Below are positions 47,701-55,800 of a DNA stretch of 64,000 bases, piece by piece. Within the stretch, counting starts at the first letter, position 1. Every line of letters starts with the position of its first letter. The DNA is from Bolinopsis microptera (taxonomy: Eukaryota; Ctenophora; Tentaculata; Lobata; Bolinopsidae): NCBI RefSeq assembly GCF_026151205.1, contig NC_087081.1, positions 16,108,837-16,172,836 on the forward strand, in the 5' to 3' direction. The notes beneath the pieces are model-generated. The model was not told where the DNA came from. It ran no database searches and worked only from the letters and a program-made list of their open reading frames with translations. A program made the translations under genes and the position numbers.

Positions 47701-50700
47701 CTGACAACAGTTACCTGCGCGTTATCTAGCTGGGCTTGACATTCGGGACACTCATCTAAACGGTTTACTACCACTATCTTCGAGATAGCGTGAAGTTTGC
47801 CCAAGTTAAATTTTATCCAGGTTTCAACCCCTTCATTTGAGCTTTGTGGAACGTATACGGTAGTGATGTCGTTATCGTACGCACGCTCAGCTGTATAGTG
47901 CTTATTGTAAGGGGTAGTTGAGTCTGAGGACTGTATGTTGATTGTCTGACCTGAAATAAGATATGATGAGAAATGAGAAACCTATGATTAAAGGGATCAA
48001 ATTTTGGTTATTTCTGATATATCCTATATTCTAATTCAACCCCCATTACTTCAATAATAGTATCTACAATAAAGTGAATCCTCCTTCCTACAAAATATCA
48101 AATAAAAATCTGAGTTTTGATGGTTAAAAGTATATATTATTCTATTTAGTAAGTAAAACACGGCTAGAATTCGGAGATTTTCTTGATTTAGTCCTGTTTT
48201 TACTGATAACAATTGGAAATATAGTATTTAACTGAAATTACACCCCAGATGTACGAAAACTGTCTAAAGAAGTTCTACAGCTACCAGAACGTGGAGATCC
48301 TGTTGTACCTGGCTCGTGCTCACTTTGTGTGTGGCAAGTTGGAGGAGACTCGGCGCATTCTTCTTCAAGCCCGCCATATGGCTCCTCAGGTTTGACAACT
48401 CTTATTTTTGTATTTTAATATTTTATTTAACATTTTTTAGAAATTTATTTATTTATTTTTATTAAAAATTGAAAATATTTGTAATAACAAATAAAAAATG
48501 TAATCTGCCAGGTTGGAAAACTAGATTTTTGGGATGTTATTTTATAAGGAAAATAAAGGAGGATATTTTTATCGTGGGCTGCCACTTTTTATCATACATA
48601 GCCTGGATATGATTTTGACACGTGACACATGATTCAGATTAATTAATCAGACTACATGAACCTTCATACAATCCTTATCATATATATCATTATCTTCTCA
48701 TATCATTACAACATTACACTACACAGTACACCTGTACAACTTCCCCAGGATAATTTAATACTGTTCAACTTGTCGTACGTGTTACGTCATCTCGCTACAA
48801 ATACACTTCGTGACGAAAAGAGCGGGCTGGAGGATGTAGTGAGTGCCGTGAGGAATTTGGAGCTTGCGCAGCGCTTCTTCACTATGCTCAGGTAAATGGG
48901 GAACACGTGGGGAACACGTGGGGAGCACGTGGGGAACACGTGGGGAGCATGTGTGAGGCGTGGGGCCTACGTGCTCCCCACGTGTTTGGAGCTTGCGCAG
49001 CGCTTCTTCACCATGCTCAGGTAATTGGGAACTTTAGGTACTTTAATTGGGGGACTTTTAGCATACTTCTTGGGAAACATTGTCATAAAGTTGAGATGTT
49101 TTTTCGTTTTGCATATAGAACGATAAGGACCTCTATATTCAACAAGTACTACAGTAAAAACCCGATTTACCGCAAACACCGATTTACCGTAAACCCCGAT
49201 TCACCGCAAATCCCGTTTTACCGCGGCTTTTTCCTTTCTCCCAAACTCCGCGGTAAATCGCGGTATTACTGTACTACCCAAACAAAATACCAGATCTTTG
49301 CTTTAAAAATCATTTTAATTATAGTAAAGCAACAGAAAGACAGAAGTACGACATGAACCATGCCGGGGCGGAAGCGCGGCAGTGTACTGATCTGCTGTCC
49401 CAGGCGCAGTACCACGTGGCACGTGCACGTAAACTTGACGACGAACAGCGAGCTATCAGGTAATATCATATAATTAAATAGCTTAATGTCAAATAGTTTT
49501 TTGTACAAATTACCAGTATCATATAATTACTTGAACACTAGTACAAATCTATTACATTTATTGAGGATGATACAGAAGGAATGTATTTAATGTAGTTATT
49601 GAGGAGTCCTAAATCTCCTCATATCCTTAAATGGAGTTTTCTTTCTACCATATTATATGATTAAATAGCTTAATGTCAAATCTGTTTTGTTAATAGTGTC
49701 TCGGATTAAGTTTATTTATTTACGTCACATTACTAGCTATAAAAGGGTGTCCCAATTAATAACGATGTGATCACAATTGCAGAATGCAACAGGACAAGGC
49801 AAAGCAGGAGAGCGAGAACAAGAAAAGAGAAGTGCGGGAACGCCTGGAAAAAGAAAAAGAGGATAAGCACAAAGCAATGTTGGTACAGCGTGAAGAATTC
49901 CGTGAAAAAGCCAAGAACATTCTTATGTTTGCTGACGAACCTGAACCACCACGAGCTCCTAAAGGTAAATATTAATCCTTTTTTATGCTACGATTGCACG
50001 TGTTACTGTATTGGGTGTATTAGCTTTAAATATTGTTGCATTTTCCCAATTTTTGAACACCACGTTTCCGTAGAACGTCCAAATGTTCAGGAACCCCCCC
50101 CCCCCCCCCCCCCCCCCCTTGAAAATTTCAGAATATACACGTATTATGTAGCCAGAAATCGGAAGTATGCAGCAATAAATGTTGTCGTTATATAATACAT
50201 TGTAACGGTGTCTTATATCTCAGGACGAAGGAAGAAGGATGATGAACCACTATACAGCAGCGGAGAAGCTTCTTCAGATCCAGATAAGGATGGTTAGTCT
50301 ATCACCTGTTATAGTTAATAGTTTATCACGCGATCTTTTGAGAAATGTACAGTAAAACCCCGATTTACTGCGCCCCGATTTACTGTACATCTCGATTTAC
50401 TGCGGTTGTTTTTTTCCACTAAGTTTGAGTTTTACTGTACTAGCCAGAGACGTGGAATATTACATTCATTTCATTGATAATTTAATTTTGGGATGATCCT
50501 CTCCGAAATCAACCTCTTGGTAGTTGCCATTTTAAATTTAATTACAAAAAGAGCGCAGCCGTGCATTGTCGAATACTTTTTTGTTGATTCAGCGTTGTTA
50601 TATTCACTGGTTTGTAATTTGTAATGACTAATGGTATTAGTATTTAGAATAAACTGAATAATTTACCTTAGATGGGCTGAATGAGGAAGAGAAAGAAAAG

Positions 50701-52866
50701 AAAAAGAAAGATAAGGCAGAGAAAAAAGAGAAGAAGAAGCAGGCTCGAGCAGATAAGAAGAAAGCTAGAAAGGAGAGGGAACGAAAGAGAGTGAGTACAT
50801 AATATATCTTATATGAATTCATAACCTCAGCTAATCAGATATTATCAAAAACGTTATAATTTGATCAAATTCCTAAATTCATCATCTCTTTACCCCATCT
50901 GCATCATCCTTAACTGAATGCAATTAACTCTGATACTACAAACATACGTACCACTTATAAATTATAATATGTTTCAAGAACCCCCACCCCACCCTCCCAC
51001 CCCCCCCCCCCCCCCCCCCCCCCCCAAGTTGGAACTGATAATTACTTAATTATATAACACGGATGATCACGATATTGCAATAATACTTCAGCAACAACAC
51101 GAGAAAGAAGAAAAGTCCGGTAAATACACGAGCAAGGCGTTTATCTCCTCAGATTCTGACGGAGGTGAGGATGGTGACGATGCAGAACCGGTTGCTGTGG
51201 AGAACCAGTCACCGGTCAAGGCAGCTCCAATCAGCACGGGACTACTGGACAGTGATAGTAGCGATTTAGACGAGAGCCCTAGGAAGTGAGTTGATATTTA
51301 AGGAAAAAAAAACGTGATGATTATGTGAGGAAATAATCTTCATTTCAAGGGAAAAAAGTATTGATTTCCTTATTCAATCAGGATTGTTTGAACCTTTATT
51401 TTCAAGTTGTGAGTAAAAATTGCATTGACGTCTACAAAGATTTGATGAGTAACGTTTGACAACCAGGAAAGCAGCAAAGACCCGTAAACGCAAGCGCTTC
51501 TCTGATTCGGAAGATGACTCAGATGTACGTGACGAGATTGGAAAGGATGAGGAAGAGGAGGAGAAGAAGGAGACGAGCTTGACTAAGATTAGTGATATCA
51601 GTGAAGATGACGCTCCTCCTGCGGAAACTACCGTTGTAAAAGGTATTTTTGTTTGTTTGTTGCTTAGTGTTGTTAAATTCATAGTGAGGTCAATACAAAT
51701 GCATATAAACTAATAAATCATGCAAAACAAGTTGTGTTTCCAGTAAGTTAGTTAAAATCATTTACATATCTCTTTTTGATACCTGCCAAGCGGATAAGAC
51801 AAACCAAATAAATAAAATAATTCTCACTTTTTCCTCAGCTGTGAATAAGAACCCAATTATTGATGATTCAGACAGCGAAAATGATAAAGGTTAGAATGTT
51901 CACTTATTTCAATTATCCAGAATAAACTTTGTATATTATAGTTTTAGTAATTAGTATATTAAAAGTAAGTTAACTTTTAACCGCTCAACATACGTAGCAG
52001 TCAAAACGTTGAAAGCAAACTTCTAACTAAAAACACCAAATAAGAAAGCAAGTTGTAAGTCAGATCAAATGAATTATTCGACATAATCAAATTGTTGGCC
52101 TTATCTCAACATATAATAATACGTTATAGTACGTTTTATCTGATATCTGAGCTGTATTTCTGCAGATTTAGGAGGCGAAGGTCTGGAAACAGAAACAATG
52201 GAAAGCCAAGGTTTAGAAACAGAAACAATGGAAAGTCAAGGTTTAGAAACAGAAACAATGGAAAGTCAAGGTTTGGAAACAGAAACAATGGAAAGTCAAC
52301 CAGCGGAAGAAGAAACCAACATGCCAGTTTCTGAAACTGTATTCGAAGAAAAGCCGTCTGATGATGAAGAGGAGGAAGATGAGAAAAGTTCGGAGAAGAA
52401 GAAAGTTTCTTCCGACGACTCAGATAATCCGGGGCGGAAATCAAAGTCAGAAAAACGAAGAAAAGGCGACGAAAAGAAGAAATCAGACTCAAAGAAGAAG
52501 AAAAAGTTTGATTCTTCAGATTTAAGCTCTAATTCGGATGATGAAGCGTTGGTAGAGAAACGAAAATCGAAAAAGAAAAGCAAAACTTCGGAAGATAAGA
52601 AATCAAAGAAAAAATCTTCAAAAATGTCTGATAGTGAGAGTGATGCTCGATCGAAGGCCCGAAAGAAGAAAAGAAAAGACTCTTCCTCAGCACTCAGCTT
52701 AAGTAGTGACAGCGACTCCGAGGATGCAAAGAAGAAACATAGATCAAAGAAGAAGAAGTCCGACAAAAACAAAAAATCTGACAAAAGCAAGTCATCGAAA
52801 TCCAAGAAAGATAAGAAACGCTCTAAGAAAGTTGTTGATAGCCTCTCCTCGGATTCTAGTTCATAG
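19635..52866 (+). CDS. CTR9: CTR9, Paf1 complex subunit, 19 coding exons
   Basis: TPR scaffold of the Paf1 complex, which travels with RNA polymerase II and supports histone H2B ubiquitination and H3K4 methylation (family knowledge). Exons: 19635-20732, 20891-21001, 22038-22232, 24835-24975, 25316-25456, 25679-25811, 26065-26156, 26418-26519, 26655-26744, 48249-48389, 48749-48891, 49325-49459, 49783-49964, 50224-50292, 50672-50790, 51092-51285, 51467-51642, 51839-51889, 52166-52866. All use GT-AG and phases agree throughout, giving about 1337 residues. Landmarks collinear with animal CTR9 are [64 protein letters not shown] and an acidic/Lys/Ser C-terminus. Intron 9 is about 21.5 kb. Confidence 0.97.
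20891..26744 (+). CDS. CTR9: CTR9 exons 2-9: central TPR block
   Basis: Eight short exons carrying the middle TPRs: [81 protein letters not shown] and [13 protein letters not shown]-like sequence, each with clean acceptor and donor. Introns 2 and 3 contain antisense LINE remains. Intron 4 contains the GGGGAACACGTG minisatellite. The exon 6/7 junction splits a Gly codon (phase 1). Confidence 0.96.
21240..21900 (-). pseudogene. LINE fragment in CTR9 intron 2 (RT C-terminal region)
   Basis: A 212-codon minus-strand ORF (21885-21250) containing [56 protein letters not shown] and [14 protein letters not shown]. These are the conserved C-terminal segments that follow the RT of RTE-like and related non-LTR elements. 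It is 5'-truncated: no RT catalytic motif or endonuclease is present. It is related to, but clearly diverged from, the copy in the next intron. Confidence 0.8.
22265..24675 (-). pseudogene. 5'-truncated LINE in CTR9 intron 3 (endonuclease end, RT, C-terminus)
   Basis: Minus strand. From about 24673 it reads [12 protein letters not shown] and [14 protein letters not shown], the end of an apurinic-type endonuclease domain. It continues into an RT with motif [14 protein letters not shown], a B-like [11 protein letters not shown] and motif C EYADDADF (23100-23600). Then come [26 protein letters not shown] and WRMLGHVLR. Frameshifts near 22968, 22920 and 22614 break it. An AATAAA lies near the 3' end (about 22275). 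The clade is probably RTE-like, but that is uncertain. Confidence 0.85.
25139..25232. repeat. Minisatellite GGGGAACACGTG, CTR9 intron 4
   Basis: About eight copies of a 12-bp unit alternating GGGGAACACGTG and GGGGAGCACGTG, each with a CACGTG E-box palindrome. The same unit recurs after CTR9 exon 11 at 48893-48983. Confidence 0.9.
26835..27007. repeat. Tandem repeat of about 45 bp, CTR9 intron 9
   Basis: Four degenerate copies built from agcggtaat..gtacaattcatctaactgttcactctc, about 90 bp after the exon 9 donor. Confidence 0.75.
27157..29353 (+). pseudogene. Penelope-like element, RT part (split by a LINE)
   Basis: A long ORF (739 codons with its accidental tail) with Penelope-class RT landmarks: [41 protein letters not shown], a motif A-like [38 protein letters not shown] (catalytic YIDD), and [21 protein letters not shown]. 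Residues near the end (CNVPRCKCC) form the Cys cluster that precedes GIY-YIG in this class. The coding sequence is interrupted at 29353 by a minus-strand LINE and resumes at 31361. Met 27157 follows an in-frame stop. Confidence 0.93.
29354..31360 (-). mobile_element. 5'-truncated non-LTR LINE inserted in the Penelope-like element
   Basis: Minus-strand ORF 31383-30025 opens inside the [17 protein letters not shown] (motif A), [14 protein letters not shown] (motif B), TFADDTNVF (motif C), [18 protein letters not shown], then a C-terminal region. It fits CR1/Jockey-group RTs. About 670 bp of 3' UTR follow, ending in two copies of a 17-bp tail unit (aatgaaactaataaatc on the plus strand). Host sequence is interrupted at AGCT on both sides (29350-29353 and 31357-31360), the likely short target duplication. 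The ORF looks intact in its RT part. Confidence 0.85.
31361..31919 (+). pseudogene. Penelope-like element, GIY-YIG part and 3' end
   Basis: It continues the interrupted ORF with [19 protein letters not shown], the IYL..C..C..YVG form of GIY-YIG seen in Penelope-like elements. R-x3-R, EHR and a late Glu-bearing REHKYI follow; stop at 31714-31716. The 3' UTR (31794-31919) is almost identical to the fragment at 46410-46537. A 45-base palindrome closes the element at 31914-31959. Confidence 0.92.
31914..31959. repeat. Palindromic hairpin at the Penelope 3' end
   Basis: CCTCTGAAACCAG pairs with CTGGTTTCTGAGG around an inner near-palindrome TCACATGATGTGA. The phrase TGAAACCAGGTCAC also occurs at 27156-27169 at the start of the element, as expected if pseudo-LTR material is present at both ends. 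Confidence 0.7.
32373..32687 (+). pseudogene. LINE ORF1 N-terminal part
   Basis: Reads [35 protein letters not shown] and LVDAGHK. Removing the inserted element and one target duplication joins GHK directly to LEVVYMSRF at 34805, confirming one ORF. Confidence 0.8.
32688..34796. mobile_element. Non-autonomous DNA transposon, 8-bp target duplication
   Basis: Flanked by GTCACAAA at 32680-32687 and 34797-34804. The ends are inverted: GGGGGATGCAACGTCAATTA and its complement. Both arms carry subterminal tandem copies of TTGACATTAA (32745-32820 and 34705-34785) and a shared TAATGTCAGTATTCCA block. No transposase ORF is present. An 8-bp duplication fits hAT, P or Zisupton groups. It sits inside LINE ORF1 and itself holds a TTAA element. 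Confidence 0.9.
33208..34493. mobile_element. TTAA-flanked DNA element nested inside the 8-bp-TSD element
   Basis: Inverted termini AGGATGAGGGGACCTTAGAA are flanked by TTAA at 33204-33207 and 34494-34497. It is 1286 bp with no transposase. TTAA duplications are typical of piggyBac and Kolobok; the AGG start leans to Kolobok. Confidence 0.88.
38469..39023. other. No gene seen between LINE tail and last sushi exon
   Basis: AT-rich. I searched the minus strand for a further phase-1 exon (membrane anchor or tail) of the mosaic gene and found none with convincing splice sites. Confidence 0.4.
39024..39340 (-). CDS. Mosaic gene exons 24-26: sushi domain split by two short introns
   Basis: 39340-39261 ([11 protein letters not shown]...GTPVT), 39170-39132 ([13 protein letters not shown]) and 39087-39024 ([10 protein letters not shown]...PLCVDP) join in phase to make one complete CCP domain with GT-AG introns. 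If the first donor is ignored, reading continues [11 protein letters not shown]... to a TAA at 39197-39195, giving a possible short secreted ending. The gene is still open (phase 1) after 39024. Confidence 0.6.
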
Positions 52867-55800
52867 AATCATGTGACATATTACATGTGACATATTACAT
52901 GTGACATATTACATGTGACATATCACATGTGACATATTACATGTGACATATTACATGTGACATATTACATGTGACATATCACATGTGACATATTACATGT
53001 GACATATTACATGTGACATATTACATGTGACATATCACATGTGACATATTACATGTGACATATTACATGTGACATTTTACATGTGACATATTACCTGTGA
53101 CATATTACATGTGACATATTACATGTGACATATTACATGTGAAATATTACATGTGACATATTACATGTGACATATTACATGTGACATATTACATGTGACA
53201 TATTACATGTGACATATTACATGTGACATATCACATGTGACATATTACATGTGACATATTACATGTGACATATTACATGTGACATATTACCTGTGACATA
53301 TTACATGTGACATATTAACATTTTATAACGATTTAATATGGACATTTTTGAAGCATGATGACAAATGGTTTATAATGTTTGTGGCAAATTTATAAGAATA
53401 ACTGTTGATGTTTTTTTAATCATAATCACTAGTAATATTATCTTATTGACCGACCTTCAGCTTTTGCCACAAATCAAACATGTTTAACTGAAAATTATAT
53501 CTTATTTTAAATCAAATTAATTCCCATTTACTGACTTAGTGTTCCACTGTTACCAAAAATTGTTTCGGCTTTCTTACATTTTGCCAGCTAAGTTAAAAAG
53601 ATGGTCATTCATATTTCATTTTCATTTTCTTCGTTGCAATTTTTGGGTTTTAAAAAAATGTCTGGCTAATCTTTCGGAGCATAACAATAACGTTATTTTA
53701 AACACGATCACCATAAATGATTACATTGCAGTAGGGCTATGCAATTCCTGTGTGGTAAGTGGTAACTGCTTTATTTGTTCTACATCGCATCTGTAGATCT
53801 GATTGCTTAGATTCATAGAATTACGGTTGCCAAGGCTCACAAAAGCCAAGAAGTGCTGATAGTTCAGCCGGTCGCTTCTAAAAGGTTGTGTTATTGTGGC
53901 GCGCCATGTATTTATTTTGATAAAATTTGAAATTCAAAATCCGTTTCGCGCGTCTCTCTGTATGTTCAGCTATTAAAAAGTACGTAAGTACGTGCGTGCT
54001 TGTGGCTTTAGCTGGTACTGACATCTTGTATAGGCCTGTTTTCAAAACGAATTCACTGGCCACAAAAATCTTCCCTCACTACACAGCCTCCATTGTACTA
54101 GCGACAAGAGAAACGCCATTGTCGGACGTGAGTCGAGTGAGGACTCCTCAAACTACATTTAATATATATTCCTTCTGTAACATCCTCAATAAATATATTT
54201 AATTGTAGTTGTGGAAGTAGTTGAAAACGAACACTTCCTTTGATTGCCAGCTGATGTCACATGGGAAGTATTGGCAATACTCTAATAAACTGTATCTTAG
54301 AATTTCTCAAAATTACAGAAAAGATTTATAGCCCTAACCTGGATTGCAGATCGGTTTTTCGTCATATTCAAAGTCCTCAAAAAGATAAGTATTACAGGTG
54401 ACCCTGGTGTCTCCCTGTTGTTTGTAGCCTGGTGGACACGAGACTTCAAGTTCAGTGCCGTGGCTAACAGGCAGCGGCGTATCTGTCGTTACCCCGGGCC
54501 AGGTTACTGGGATTCGGGCACACTCTGAAATGATACAAATTATTATAAAGGAGCAGTTGCTTAAAACACTCTGGGAGAGATTGTGGTTAAATTTCCACGG
54601 TAAAATCACCGTTTGGTCAAATAAGGTTTGATGTGTTGCTTCCCATATTCTAGGAATTTTTTCTGAAATGGCACGATATTGTTTTTACCTATGCTCGATG
54701 AAGTTGCACAATTATTGTAACCTCACCTGTTGGCCTGTGTCTGAAAAGATCTGACGCATCATCTTGTTTATATTCTCCGTCATCATCTGACTTGAAAACT
54801 ATATGTGTAACTTCTCCAGCCCATCTGGCACATCTATCGCTACTGGAGTCTGAGTAGGTGAAATCCACGACACTTTCACCGTTGCACTTGATGGAGAATG
54901 CTGTTGAATAAAACTCGAAGGTCCAAACTCTAAGATTATTGGGGGCTGCTGGTAACGTGAATGTTGTTATATCATCGAAGCAATATGAATCTTTGAACCT
55001 AGGCCCTAGGAAATAGATACGAATTTTACTCTGAAATCCAGTAAATTTGAAGCGAACGTGAACAGTACTGTCCGTTCCGATTTCAGTGTCAGTTTTGATC
55101 TGCAGAGAAGTATCCGTGTTGAACTTGAAGGGTATATCAACATTCAAATTCTCTCTCGTTGCGGTCCAACCTGCGGGTTTTGGATGGTTCATTAATATGT
55201 GAGAAAGCAAGAGGTTAAATGCGGTTATGATAGGAGATCAAACTTACAAAGCCTAGAATAGTCAATGATTTTTCGAGCAGGGAATTTAAAGCCGGATTGT
55301 TGAATGTGTTTGTTGTTTGTTCCAAGAATAATATTAGAATTATCTTAATAATTTTACCGCGATGTTACCACTTTTTTCGAAAGTTAACAATTTTTCCTCA
55401 CAGAATGTATGTGATTTTGCTTCATCGAGACTCGGGTCATTATTACTCAGTATAATGTTACACTTGAATAGTAGTTGAAACCCGAATTCTAACCACACTA
55501 TTTGTTACAACGCACAATTAGTGTAACAATACATTACCCTAATTCTAATTCTAATTACCCGGACAGCATGTATCTGCTATGACGTCATCAAGACTTGCCA
55601 CACAGCAAATACCTGCCACAGTGGGCGGGGTCCGGTTCATATGGCGTGATGAAACTAATACCCTCGAGCAGATAGGGTGAGATATTGTTGAGAAAGTTAG
55701 AGATATTGTTGAGAAAATTAGAGATATTGTTGAGAAAATTAGAGATATTGTTGAGAAAATTAGAGATATCGTTGAGAAAATTAGAGATATTGTTGAGAAA

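Noticed and set aside
50637-52805. Minus-strand Phe/Ser-rich ORFs opposite CTR9 C-terminal exons
   Set aside because: Antisense of Lys/Glu/Ser-rich codons; no start context or splice signals of their own.
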